Assembly (NCBI RefSeq): GCF_000482745.1
Contig: NZ_AXWQ01000015.1
Span: 66,103 to 130,102 of the forward strand
DNA: 64,000 nt
Source of the DNA: Oleidesulfovibrio alaskensis DSM 16109
GTDB taxonomy: Bacteria; Desulfobacterota; Desulfovibrionia; Desulfovibrionales; Desulfovibrionaceae
Reading direction: 5' to 3'
How positions within the stretch are numbered: the first letter of the stretch is position 1; every line of letters starts with the position of its first letter. Of this stretch, positions 26,753-35,472 are shown piece after piece. Both the position numbers and the translations under genes were made by a program. The notes below the pieces were generated by a model, which was not told the DNA's origin, ran no database searches, and saw only the letters and a program-made list of their open reading frames with translations.

Positions 26753-27670
26753 TTATTTGAAGGCCTTTTCAAAGTTGGGCACAACCTGCTTCTTACGGCT
26801 CATAACGCCGTCCAGCCATACGGAGCGGCCTTCGGGCTTAACGCCGAAAGCTTTTTCAACCACAACGGTATCATCGGAAACGATCAGCATTTCGCTGCCT
26901 TCCTTCATGATGTCCGTGAGCAGCAGGAATACAGAGTGACGGCCGTCGGCCTTCACTTTCTGAATTTCTTCGTACAGGCCGTCCTTGACCGGATCAAGGA
27001 TGCTCAGGTCGACAACTTCCAGCTGGCCGATGCCAACTTTGCTGCCGTTCATGTCGAAATCTTTGTAGTCACGGAAAACCAGTTCGCTCATGGTGGCGCC
27101 TTCAACAGCGGACTTCACCTTGAACATTTCCATGCCCAGAGCCATGACATCGTTCACACCGGCGATCTTGGCAAGTTCTTCCACAGCTTTCTTGTCCTGA
27201 TCGGTGCAGGTGACCGACTTGAACATGACGGTGTCGCTGAGGATTGCACACAGCATGCCGCCTGCAATACCCTTGGGCACTTCGATGCCGTAAAAATCGT
27301 ACATGGCCTTGATCACGGTGCAGGAACAACCCACAGGCCATACCCACATTTCCAGCGGGTTGGAGGTAGTCACGTTGCCAAGCTTGTGGTGGTCGACCAC
27401 GCCTTTGATTTCTGCATCGGCGATGTCGGCGGGCAGCTGGGCGCCGTCGGTGGTGTCCACCAGAATCAGGTCTTTACCGGCAACGGAAGTTACGACTTCA
27501 GGAGCGGCAAGGCCGAATTTTTCCAGAACAAAAGTGCTCTCAGGGGTGCATTCGCCCTGAGCTACAGCGGTGGCTTCCACGCCGCGCTTGGACATAAGGT
27601 CGGCGACGGCAAGTGCGGAAACGATGGAGTCGGTATCCGGGTTCATGTGGCCCATTACGAGTACAGCCAT
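26753..27670 (-). CDS. ppaC: Manganese-dependent (family II) inorganic pyrophosphatase
   Basis: 305 residues from ATG 27670, with GGAGG upstream. DHH-family motifs are visible: MGHMNPDTDSIVSALA, LVDTTDGAQ, VVDHHKLGN. The C-terminal DHHA2-type domain ends in RKKQVVPNFEKAF. A sulfate reducer releases pyrophosphate on sulfate activation (ATP sulfurylase), so this enzyme helps pull that reaction. The larger upstream reading frame is not part of the protein. Confidence 0.95.
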   Translation of the reverse strand: MAVLVMGHMNPDTDSIVSALAVADLMSKRGVEATAVAQGECTPESTFVLEKFGLAAPEVVTSVAGKDLILVDTTDGAQLPADIADAEIKGVVDHHKLGNVTTSNPLEMWVWPVGCSCTVIKAMYDFYGIEVPKGIAGGMLCAILSDTVMFKSVTCTDQDKKAVEELAKIAGVNDVMALGMEMFKVKSAVEGATMSELVFRDYKDFDMNGSKVGIGQLEVVDLSILDPVKDGLYEEIQKVKADGRHSVFLLLTDIMKEGSEMLIVSDDTVVVEKAFGVKPEGRSVWLDGVMSRKKQVVPNFEKAFK

Positions 27671-27804
27671 GGTGAAATCCTCCATAAATCTTGTTAGGAA
27701 AGCGAAGGTTCGCTTAGCGCCAAGTGAGTTTGTGCCAAATAGCACAATCTGGCGCAACTGCCAAGTGGGGCAAGGCGTGCAAACAGAAAAAAAAGCGCAA
27801 AAAA

Positions 27805-27830
27805 AAGCCCCCGGGCTATAACCCGAGGGC
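27805..27830 (-). terminator. Terminator overlapping the end of the PTS IIC gene
   Basis: On the reverse strand the hairpin GCCCTCGGG / CCCGGGGGC runs into a T-run; the IIC stop codon lies inside the loop. Confidence 0.8.
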
Positions 27831-28534
27831 ATAAAACATGAATAAACAGATTGTTGCAACAAAGAGTGCATACGCGCGCGGTATCCGGACAGCCAGCACG
27901 CCTCCCACTGCGCTTACAAACCATAATGCCGGCCATTCTGCTCCCTGTATGTAGGGAAGATGGCCCAGAAGCGAACTCAGGCCGGAGATAGTGCCGATAA
28001 GCACAAGCAGCGCCGCAAGAAAAAAGCCTGCCTGCAATAACAGAAGCTGCAAAGATGCATTCCAGACCAGCATACCGAACGGAGGCACTTCCTCAATGCC
28101 CGAAGCCACACGTCTGGCACCTCCTCTGCCCCACCCCAATGCTCTGTTATAGGCTTTGTCCTGCATCGTCCGGTGCATATATTCCAGCCTGGCGCTTATG
28201 AACGCAGCAGGCAGCGAAAGCAGCGCCGGAACGGCCACCTCTTCGGGCGTACGCAATCCGAAGTAGTCTGTTGCCGCGATGGTCAGCAGCAGGCAGCCGA
28301 CTGCATTGGGGGGAATATATGTGCCGGCAGGAAAAAGGTCGAGCCAGAGGAGTTCGAAGAAGATAGCAAGGCTGAGGCTGAGTTCCCATTCGCCGGTGAT
28401 TACGGCCCACAGAAAGCCGACACACAGCGGACGCTCAAGAAATCCGATATTTATGCTGAAGCGCGGGAGCGAAAAGAGGGCAAAAAAAAAGCGATGGGGA
28501 GACCCCACATGAGGGAGTGAAAAGAAAAAATCAT
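27816..28534 (-). pseudogene. Mannose-family PTS IIC component, apparent frameshift at a T9 tract
   Basis: The body (about 230 residues) is a mannose/sorbose-type EIIC membrane permease: FLERPLCVGFLWAVITGEW and the FFELLWLDLFPAGTYIPP segment match the family. The start coupled to the IIB stop is ATG 28534 (ATGA overlap). Read from there, the protein begins MIFSFHSLMWGLPIAFF and then leaves the frame at nine T residues (complement of A at 28482-28490), ending at a TAA near 28452. One extra T, or a -1 slip, would join this N-terminus to the body at the expected spacing. The only intact alternative is GTG at 28508, without a ribosome site. It may be a real loss, slippage-controlled expression, or a sequence error. 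Confidence 0.65.
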
Positions 28535-28992
28535 GACCACCCCTTAACCTGAACAGGCGCGTTTGGAACACACCGGAAATCCAGCGCGACGGCTTTGCGC
28601 TTGAAAAAGCGCAGACATGCTTCGTCGTCATCGGAAACAGCCACGTGCGGACACAACTGGCGCTTGCCCGGACTGTAATGCAGGTTGCCTATATTCAGTG
28701 TGTCAAATTCAAAACCATTTTCAGAACTGCGACGCGCGTCGCCACAGTTGGCAAAAAGTACCAGCGTGTCCGGCAGTGCTATTCCGCGCCGCATAATGAT
28801 GTCCTGCAACTCATCAATTCTCACAAACGTGATGGACACACGCCCGGGTACTGCCAGAGAGACAATCTGCTGCTGCAGATCATCCGCCGCCAGTTCGTCG
28901 TTGACAACCAGCAGATGCCTTGCTCCGGTATAGGGCAGCCACGTTTCTATTATCTGACCATGAACCAGACGATTATCAACCCGCACCCACAT
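28531..28992 (-). CDS. Mannose-family PTS IIB component
   Basis: 153 residues. The phosphorylated histidine lies in RVDNRLVHGQIIETW, the signature of ManX/SorB-type IIB proteins. It accepts phosphate from IIA and passes it to the sugar at the IIC/IID channel. The stop codon overlaps the coupled IIC start. No IID gene is adjacent. Confidence 0.9.
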   Translation of the reverse strand: MWVRVDNRLVHGQIIETWLPYTGARHLLVVNDELAADDLQQQIVSLAVPGRVSITFVRIDELQDIIMRRGIALPDTLVLFANCGDARRSSENGFEFDTLNIGNLHYSPGKRQLCPHVAVSDDDEACLRFFKRKAVALDFRCVPNAPVQVKGWS

Positions 28993-28997
28993 ATACT

Positions 28998-29456
28998 CTA
29001 TTTGCCTCGCGCTTTACGGCGCAGAACCTCGCCGGCCACAACGATGCCGTTGCCGCCGGACTCTTTGGCTTCCAGTGCCAGATTCTGCAACTCCATGGTA
29101 CGGCTGGAAAAAACTTTAAGCAGCATAGGCAGGTTGATTCCGGTGACAACCTCTATGTCCGCACTGCTGAGCAAAGAAAGGCTGAGGTTTGTGGGCGTGC
29201 CGCCGAACATATCGGTGAGCACGATAACCCCTTTGCCTTTATCCAGCTTGCGGACTGCTTCTTTCAGCCGGTCGATTGTTTCTCCCACCTGCAGTGTGCC
29301 GTCAACACTCACCGACGTGCAGTCGGTCAGCGGGCCGAGAATAAATTCGGCAGCGCGCAGCAACGCAGCACCGTAGTCCGCGTGCGTGACAAGTACAATG
29401 CCCACTACGGGCTCTTCCACGGTTGGTTCAGAAGACATATTTTCTGCTTTGCACAT
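28998..29456 (-). CDS. Mannose-family PTS IIA component
   Basis: About 152 residues, with an alternative ATG at 29438. The active histidine is in VLVTHADYGAALLRAAEF, and VLTDMFGGTPTNLSL is the family motif. It receives phosphate from HPr. It follows rapZ with a 21-base gap, the arrangement seen when PTS genes join the rpoN cluster. Confidence 0.9.
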   Translation of the reverse strand: MCKAENMSSEPTVEEPVVGIVLVTHADYGAALLRAAEFILGPLTDCTSVSVDGTLQVGETIDRLKEAVRKLDKGKGVIVLTDMFGGTPTNLSLSLLSSADIEVVTGINLPMLLKVFSSRTMELQNLALEAKESGGNGIVVAGEVLRRKARGK

Positions 29457-29477
29457 TTGGTTATGGTGGAAAAAAAA

Positions 29478-30362
29478 TCAGCCCAGATCGATATGCCGGT
29501 GTTCCAAGGATACTGCATAATCGGACTTTTTCAAAGCGTCCCGCAACGCTTCGGCTGTGGAAACAGACCGGTGTCTGCCGCCGGTACAGCCGATGGCCAG
29601 CGTTATCCGGTAGCGGCCTTCCGCCTCATACTGAGGAAGCAGGAAGAGAAGAAAGTCTAAAAAACGTTTAAAGAAAGTCTTGCCTTGCTCGCAACCCAGA
29701 ACAAACTGCTGTATTTCAGGGTCTTTACCTGAAAGCGCCTTTAATTTTGCGTCGAAGTACGGATTGGGCAGAAAGCGCAGGTCGAAAACCATGTCGGCGT
29801 CGGAAGGGACACCGTATTTGAACCCGAAGGTAATCAGGTTGACGCGCAGACTTCTCAAGCTGCCTCCAAGCGAACTCCATTTTTTTTGCACAATGCGCCG
29901 CAGGTCGTGAATGGAGAATTCTGAGGTATCGAGAATAAGGTCTGCACGTTCACGCACCGGAGCCAGCAGATTCCGTTCATGTTCAACGGCGGCCTCCAGC
30001 CCCAGGTCGCCGCCTTCCAGAGGATGAGGTCTGCGTGTGGTGGCAAAACGCCGTACCAGAGTATCACTGTCGGCTTCCAGATAGATGATGCGGGGAGAAA
30101 CCCCCATCTTTTCCAGCCGCATAAGCGCGCCTTCGAATTCATCCAGAAAATCGAACTGGCGCAGGTCCATGCCCAGCACCACGCCGCGGTAGCGCCCCAT
30201 GGCATCACGTGCAAGATGTTCCAACAGGTCGGCCACTACCCCCACCGGCAGCCCGTCTATGGTAAAAAAGCGCAAGTCCTCGAATACATTGAGCACCGTG
30301 CTTTTGCCCGCGCCGGAAAGTCCTGTGACTATAAGAACCGGCAGACTTTCACTCTTTTTCAC
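29478..30362 (-). CDS. rapZ: RNase adapter / nucleotide-binding protein RapZ
   Basis: 294 residues from GTG 30362, with a GGGGT ribosome site upstream. The Walker A motif is LSGAGKSTVL, and the C-terminal IGCTGGRHRSV motif is conserved. In enterobacteria RapZ binds GlmZ sRNA and RNase E to control GlmS; here only the family is certain. It lies between ptsN and the mannose-PTS genes, its usual place. Confidence 0.93.
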   Translation of the reverse strand: MKKSESLPVLIVTGLSGAGKSTVLNVFEDLRFFTIDGLPVGVVADLLEHLARDAMGRYRGVVLGMDLRQFDFLDEFEGALMRLEKMGVSPRIIYLEADSDTLVRRFATTRRPHPLEGGDLGLEAAVEHERNLLAPVRERADLILDTSEFSIHDLRRIVQKKWSSLGGSLRSLRVNLITFGFKYGVPSDADMVFDLRFLPNPYFDAKLKALSGKDPEIQQFVLGCEQGKTFFKRFLDFLLFLLPQYEAEGRYRITLAIGCTGGRHRSVSTAEALRDALKKSDYAVSLEHRHIDLG

Positions 30363-30423
30363 GGCGCAACCCCTTTTCCTACCTTTTAGACAGAGCGGCA
30401 CCACCGGCGTCCGCCCCTTTCCG

Positions 30424-30873
30424 TTACGCCTTCTGCAAAAGCTCCCACAAGGTATCTTCCGAATCTGCCTGAGCAAATTCAGCTCTGAATTCTTTGTCTT
30501 TCAGCAGACGCGAAATCTGTGCGAGAATGCGCAGATGCATGCCGGCCACCTGTTCTGGAGCAAGAACAAGAAAGAATACGTTACACAGCTTGTAATCAAG
30601 CGCTTCAAAATCAAGCCCTTCAGAACTGCGACCGACCACCAGCACGATGTGGTCAAGCCCCTCCACCTTGCCGTGCGGTATGGCTATGCCGTCACCGATG
30701 CCGGTTGTTCCCAGATTTTCACGGTCCTGCAGAATGCGGACCACGGTATTCTGATCCAGTTCCGGATATTTTTGGATGACCGGTTTCACAAGTTCCGCCA
30801 GCACCTCAGTTTTGGTGCTGGCGGAAAGCTCATGAATTATGAGGTCTTTATCCAGGTATTCACCCAGTTTCAT
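30424..30873 (-). CDS. ptsN: Nitrogen-PTS IIA protein (PtsN, fructose-type EIIA)
   Basis: 149 residues with the fructose-family EIIA signature GIGDGIAIPHGKV (active histidine in IPHG). The nitrogen-related PTS regulates ion homeostasis and sigma-54-linked processes by its phosphorylation state. It lies 3 bases after hpf in the standard rpoN-hpf-ptsN-rapZ order. Confidence 0.93.
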   Translation of the reverse strand: MKLGEYLDKDLIIHELSASTKTEVLAELVKPVIQKYPELDQNTVVRILQDRENLGTTGIGDGIAIPHGKVEGLDHIVLVVGRSSEGLDFEALDYKLCNVFFLVLAPEQVAGMHLRILAQISRLLKDKEFRAEFAQADSEDTLWELLQKA

Positions 30874-30876
30874 TTT

Positions 30877-31419
30877 TTAGAATCCCGGATCGATCAGCCC
30901 GAAGTCTCCGTCCTTGCGACGGTAGATGACATTCACGCGGTTGTTCTGCGCGTTTTTGAAAACGAGAAACTCGTAATCCAGCGCCTCAAGCTGCATGGCT
31001 GCTTCATCAATATGCATGGGTTTGGGATCAATCTCATCAGTTTCAATGATGGTGCGCTCGCGCACGCCGTCATTGTCTTTGTAATTGAACACATCCATAC
31101 GCACGCTGTCATCACTGCTGGAACGGCGCCGATCCTTAGTCTTTTCTGCGTGTTTCTTGACCTGTGCTTCCAGCTTATCCAGCACAAGATCAATAGTGGC
31201 ATACATATCCTCGCTCTGCTCCACTGCAGAGAGATTCAACCCCTCGCCCGTGCATTGTACTTCCGCCTTGTGCCGGAATTTATCAACGCTCAACAGAACC
31301 TGTAACTCAAGGTTTTCTGACTTATTCAAAAAGCGTCCGAGCTTTTCAAAACGGCGGTTGGCATACTTTTTCAAGTGATCGGAAGGCTCGAAGTTCTTGA
31401 AAGTGAAAGCGATGTTCAT
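30877..31419 (-). CDS. hpf: Ribosome hibernation promoting factor, long form
   Basis: 180 residues. The N-terminal HPF/RaiA domain (about 1-100) begins MNIAFTFKNFEPSDHLKKY, then a charged linker (KDRRRSSSDDS). The C-terminal dimerisation domain (PMHIDEAAMQLEALDYEFLVF) is present, so it is the long form that can pair 70S ribosomes into 100S dimers. TGGAGG precedes ATG 31419. Confidence 0.95.
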   Translation of the reverse strand: MNIAFTFKNFEPSDHLKKYANRRFEKLGRFLNKSENLELQVLLSVDKFRHKAEVQCTGEGLNLSAVEQSEDMYATIDLVLDKLEAQVKKHAEKTKDRRRSSSDDSVRMDVFNYKDNDGVRERTIIETDEIDPKPMHIDEAAMQLEALDYEFLVFKNAQNNRVNVIYRRKDGDFGLIDPGF

Positions 31420-31469
31420 AAAAACCTCCAGAGATTCAGTTCAGGCATTTCTGCCGGAAATCCTTTGGC

Positions 31470-32894
31470 CTAAAATACAGCTTTTCGTTTCGAAGAAGAA
31501 GGGATTCCCATAGCTGTACGATACTTCGCCACGGTTCTTCGAGCAATATTGACTTGCAACTTTTCTTTAAGAATTTCTCCGATCTTTTCGTCACTGAGCG
31601 GTTCTTTAGGATTTTCTTCAGAAATCAGGTTCTTTATCAGCGCTTTCACACTTTCAGAACCTACCTCTGTTCCGTCATTTAACGCCAGTGCACTGTTAAA
31701 GAAATACTTAAGCTCCACAATACCATGGGGGGTAGCCACATACTTATTTGTTGTAATACGGCTGACGGTTGATTCGTGCATTCCTATATCGTCCGCTATA
31801 TCCTTGAGAATAAGCGGGCGAAGCCGGGATACGCCTTCCTCGAAAAAACCCCTCTGATATTTAATAATGCTCTCAACTACTTTGTACAGGGTTCGCTGCC
31901 GTTGATAAAGGCTTTTTATAAGCCACGAGGCGGAGCGCATTTTTTCCTGCACGTAGTCCTTTTCTTTATCAGTGGAGCCCTTGACGCCTTCTTTATAAAA
32001 TTCACTCAGCTGGAGATGTGGCAGGCCGTCTTCGTTCAGCAGGATGATAAAATCATCCTCGCTTTTATACACGTAGACATCGGGGCTGACATACGCGGGC
32101 TGTTCGTTACCGAAACGGGAGCCCGGCATGGGGTCAAGAGTCTGGATAAGGTCAAGATATTCTTTAAGGTCGTCCATTCCCAGACGATATTTTCTGAGAA
32201 GAGGCTTGTACCGTCGTTTTTCCAGGTCTTCCAGATGATCGCGGATCAGCTCGACAAGCACAGGGTCGCGGTCGTATCCAAGCACTTCGACCTGAACCAG
32301 AAGGCATTCCTGCGGAGTACGCGCCGCTATGCCCACGGGATCAAGCCGCTGCAGCAGGTGCAGCGTTTCTTCCACCTCTGCCGTACCGGCACCGGCCATT
32401 TCCGCCACGTTTTCCACCGTCGCCTGCAGATAGCCCGCAGGCGAAAGGTTGCCGATTATGACCTCTGCTATGTCCAGCTGTTTTTCCGTGGCGGAAGACA
32501 AGCGCAGCTGCCAGCTGAGATGCCCTTCCAGCGTGGGGCTGGATGAAAAACGAGCCTCAAAGGCGGTCATCTCTTCCGGCACTTCCGCGTCGCGTCCGCC
32601 TGCCTGTTTGCCGGTACTGGCAAAATCGCCAAGATAGTTTTCCCAGTCGGCATTCTTTACCAATTCCTGACGGAAAGGGTCGGCTTCTTCTGCTCTCGGG
32701 GCTCTCTCTTCAGCCTGAGAGACTGGGCGCTCTTCCTGTGTTTCTTCAAGAAACGGGTTTTCCAGCAGTTCCTGCTGAACGGTTTCAACGAGCTCGACGC
32801 GTGAAAGCTGCAACAGTTTGATCGCCTGCTGAAGCTGGGGCGTCATCACAAGCTGCTGAGCGAGTTTAAGCTGCTGTCGTAACTCTAAAGCCAT
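31470..32894 (-). CDS. rpoN: RNA polymerase sigma-54 factor
   Basis: 474 residues. Region I is glutamine- and leucine-rich (LRQQLKLAQQLVMTPQLQ). The core-binding region and helix-turn-helix follow, and the RpoN box ARRTVAKYRTAMGIPSS is at the C-terminus. It directs transcription from -24/-12 promoters with an AAA+ activator. No sigma-54 promoter was confidently seen in the window. Confidence 0.97.
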   Translation of the reverse strand: MALELRQQLKLAQQLVMTPQLQQAIKLLQLSRVELVETVQQELLENPFLEETQEERPVSQAEERAPRAEEADPFRQELVKNADWENYLGDFASTGKQAGGRDAEVPEEMTAFEARFSSSPTLEGHLSWQLRLSSATEKQLDIAEVIIGNLSPAGYLQATVENVAEMAGAGTAEVEETLHLLQRLDPVGIAARTPQECLLVQVEVLGYDRDPVLVELIRDHLEDLEKRRYKPLLRKYRLGMDDLKEYLDLIQTLDPMPGSRFGNEQPAYVSPDVYVYKSEDDFIILLNEDGLPHLQLSEFYKEGVKGSTDKEKDYVQEKMRSASWLIKSLYQRQRTLYKVVESIIKYQRGFFEEGVSRLRPLILKDIADDIGMHESTVSRITTNKYVATPHGIVELKYFFNSALALNDGTEVGSESVKALIKNLISEENPKEPLSDEKIGEILKEKLQVNIARRTVAKYRTAMGIPSSSKRKAVF

Positions 32895-33086
32895 TGTTCA
32901 ACCGAATCCTTAAGATTATAAAAGCTGAATATATTTTGTTTTTATTGCTCAGGGAATATCAAATCCCTGATGCCGGAGACAGCGGAAACGTATATTCCGT
33001 GCTGTTATCCAAAAATCATTCCAAAATGCATTCCATGACTCTTTTCTGCCACATATATCTGTGTGATGCAACCGGAGCCGGGGGAC

Positions 33087-33809
33087 TTACAGGCAGAAGC
33101 CCTCTCCCAGATAGACACTGCGGGCCTTGGGATCGGCCACAATGGCTTCCGGAGTGCCTTCCAGAATGACCCTTCCTTCGTAAACGAGATAAGCCCTGTC
33201 GCAGATATTCAATGTTTCACGTACATTATGATCAGAGATCAACACCCCGATACCTTTGTCGCGCAGTTTTTTGATGATTTCCTGAATATCATCCACGGCC
33301 AGAGGATCAATGCCGGCAAACGGTTCATCAAGCAGGATGAACTTCGGGGCGCGGATGAGGGCCCGGGCGATTTCCAGCCGCCGCCGTTCACCGCCGGACA
33401 GGTGCATGGCGTATGAATCGGCGATGTGGGTGATGCCGAACTCTTCAAGCAGTTCCTGCGCTCTTGCCTGCTGAGCTTTTTTGCTCAACCCCACATGTTC
33501 CAGAATCATCTGCAGATTCTGAGTGACAGTGAGTTTTTTAAAAACAGAACTTTCCTGAGGCAGATAGCTCAAACCGATACGGGCGCGTTCATGCAGCGGC
33601 CAGTCGGATATGCTCAGGTCATCCAGCTGCACCTCGCCGGCATTGGGCTTTACAATGCCTATGAGCATATAAAAGGTCGTGGTCTTGCCCGCGCCGTTGG
33701 GGCCCAGCAGGCCGACAATTTCCCCCTGTTTCACATTCAGGGAAACGCCGCAGACCACTTCGCGCGAACCGTATTGCTTGCGCAACCCTGTAGCCTGAAT
33801 GACCGCCAT
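33087..33809 (-). CDS. lptB: LPS export ABC transporter ATP-binding protein
   Basis: 240 residues. Walker A GPNGAGKTTTF, ABC signature LSGGERRRLEIARAL, Walker B FILLDEPFAGIDP and a following H-loop (SDHNVRETL). LptB powers the LptBFG complex that pulls lipopolysaccharide from the inner membrane. The start abuts the lptA stop. The 192 bases between its stop and rpoN hold no gene. Confidence 0.96.
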   Translation of the reverse strand: MAVIQATGLRKQYGSREVVCGVSLNVKQGEIVGLLGPNGAGKTTTFYMLIGIVKPNAGEVQLDDLSISDWPLHERARIGLSYLPQESSVFKKLTVTQNLQMILEHVGLSKKAQQARAQELLEEFGITHIADSYAMHLSGGERRRLEIARALIRAPKFILLDEPFAGIDPLAVDDIQEIIKKLRDKGIGVLISDHNVRETLNICDRAYLVYEGRVILEGTPEAIVADPKARSVYLGEGFCL

Positions 33810-34349
33810 TTACTTCTTCATCCTTTTGGGGGCGGAAAAAACCGCATTGACGGGCTTACCAGGCGCGCCCAACACTTCACTTCTGTTCTCGTTCACATAA
33901 AACCTGATTTCCTGCCCGCCGATACTGTTGCCCTCGTCGCGAAGTACGGGGTCTCCTTCCATCACAAGCAGTCCTTCCGAAACCTTGTAGGTGGCCTTGC
34001 GGCATTCTCCCGATTTCGTCAGCTGCTTCATGCGTACGTTACCTTCGGCCACCAGCCTGTTGATCTGGCCGGCGTCAATGGCAGGGCCTTCGGCGTCGTT
34101 TTGCTTCGCGGCGGCACTGGCGTTCTTGTCCAGATAGACGGAGATGGAGTCCGCCCACAGTTCAAATTCACCGCGCTGCACGTATACATCCTGTTCAAAA
34201 ATGATCAGCTGGGCGTTGGCGTCATAAGTCATGGTCTTAGATGTGATGGAGGTGGGAATATCCTCTGCCGCGGTGGCGGGGGCGGCCTGCAAAACCAGAC
34301 AGGCAAGCAGCACCATAATCATGTGGCCTGTTATGCTAATTCTGTTCAT
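33810..34349 (-). CDS. lptA: LPS transport periplasmic bridge protein
   Basis: 179 residues with a signal peptide (MIMVLLACLVLQAAPATA) and an OstA-like beta-jellyroll domain (TYDANAQLIIFEQDVYVQRG). LptA bridges LptC to the outer-membrane LptD. It overlaps lptC by 14 bases. Confidence 0.93.
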   Translation of the reverse strand: MNRISITGHMIMVLLACLVLQAAPATAAEDIPTSITSKTMTYDANAQLIIFEQDVYVQRGEFELWADSISVYLDKNASAAAKQNDAEGPAIDAGQINRLVAEGNVRMKQLTKSGECRKATYKVSEGLLVMEGDPVLRDEGNSIGGQEIRFYVNENRSEVLGAPGKPVNAVFSAPKRMKK

Positions 34350-34950
34350 GACGTTTTTCTCCTCGGGCTAAGCCGCTGAAGCCGTCTTCAAGGTACAGAA
34401 CCATGTCAACGCTTCCGCGGGCTTTAATGACGTTAGTGTCCAGCAGCCACAGCACGTCATGCATGGTACCGTTCATGGCGCCGGTTTCAAACCATACCTT
34501 TTCGGGCATGGTCAGTTCACGGGAGCTGCCAAGGTAGGTCAGCAGAGATGTTTTAAGCATTTTGTCTGTCTGCACCAGAACCACATCGTCCCACAGACGC
34601 ATGGACTGGCTGCTCTGCTTTATTTCGCCCCAGCGCGCTTTAACACTCAGGTTGTCGTTTTGTTTTTCAAGAAAATAGACAATGTCGGGCTGCTTGATGC
34701 GTACAGTGTCGCCCTGCTGGTCATAAAACGCTTTTTCAGCTTCCAGCGTCCACAGTTCGCGTCCTTTTTCGCCCTGCTTCAGGCGCACACCCGACAGCGC
34801 CAGATCGACATTACCTTCCACGGCAGGCTGGGCATCGGTCAGAGAGCGTCGCACTTCACTGACCTGACGTGCCCCCATGGCCGCATACAACAGCAGGCCG
34901 GTGAGCAGAATCAGCATACCGGCGACCCAGTACATTCTGCGGCGGGACAT
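34336..34950 (-). CDS. lptC: LPS export protein LptC
   Basis: 204 residues. One N-terminal membrane anchor (YWVAGMLILLTGLLLYAA), then an OstA-like periplasmic domain (VRLKQGEKGRELWTLEAEKA). It passes LPS from LptBFG to LptA. Its start directly abuts the kdsC stop. Confidence 0.92.
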   Translation of the reverse strand: MSRRRMYWVAGMLILLTGLLLYAAMGARQVSEVRRSLTDAQPAVEGNVDLALSGVRLKQGEKGRELWTLEAEKAFYDQQGDTVRIKQPDIVYFLEKQNDNLSVKARWGEIKQSSQSMRLWDDVVLVQTDKMLKTSLLTYLGSSRELTMPEKVWFETGAMNGTMHDVLWLLDTNVIKARGSVDMVLYLEDGFSGLARGEKRHEQN

Positions 34951-35472
34951 CTAGGAAGACCACTCCCTGAGCATGGGAGCCAGTTTGTTCTGGGCATCAA
35001 GGATAAAACGTACAGCTTCGCGCACGGCGCCATGGCCTCCCGTGGCGGTGGTGACATATTTGGCCACGGCCTTTACCTCCGGCTGGGCGTTGGCCACTGC
35101 CATGGGCAGCCCCACAAGATTGAGCGGGGCCAGATCCACCCAGTCATCGCCCAGAAAAGCGGCCTGCTCCGGTTTGAGAGCATATTTTTCAAGCAATCCC
35201 TGCATGACGTCCAGCTTGTGCGTGAAGCCCGCATGGTAGTCCTCTATGCCCAGCCCGCGCACACGCTCGGCCACGGCTTCAGAGTCAAGACCGGTAATCA
35301 CGGCCACGACAAGCCCTGCGGACTGAGCCATCTTGATTCCCAGCCCGTCCTGCACATTGAAGCGCTTGGCCACCCTGCCGTCACCAAAATAGTACAGACC
35401 GCCGTCTGTCAGCACCCCGTCCACATCCAGAACAAGCAGGCGGATGTTGGCGGCCAGCTCTTTAACACGCAT
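34951..35472 (-). CDS. kdsC: 3-deoxy-D-manno-octulosonate 8-phosphate phosphatase
   Basis: About 173 residues from ATG 35472 (GGAG eight bases upstream). HAD motif I is LLVLDVDGVLTDGGLYY and the metal-binding LGDDWVDLAPL motif is present. It dephosphorylates KDO-8-phosphate in inner-core LPS synthesis. It overlaps kdsA by 11 bases. Confidence 0.93.
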   Translation of the reverse strand: MRVKELAANIRLLVLDVDGVLTDGGLYYFGDGRVAKRFNVQDGLGIKMAQSAGLVVAVITGLDSEAVAERVRGLGIEDYHAGFTHKLDVMQGLLEKYALKPEQAAFLGDDWVDLAPLNLVGLPMAVANAQPEVKAVAKYVTTATGGHGAVREAVRFILDAQNKLAPMLREWSS

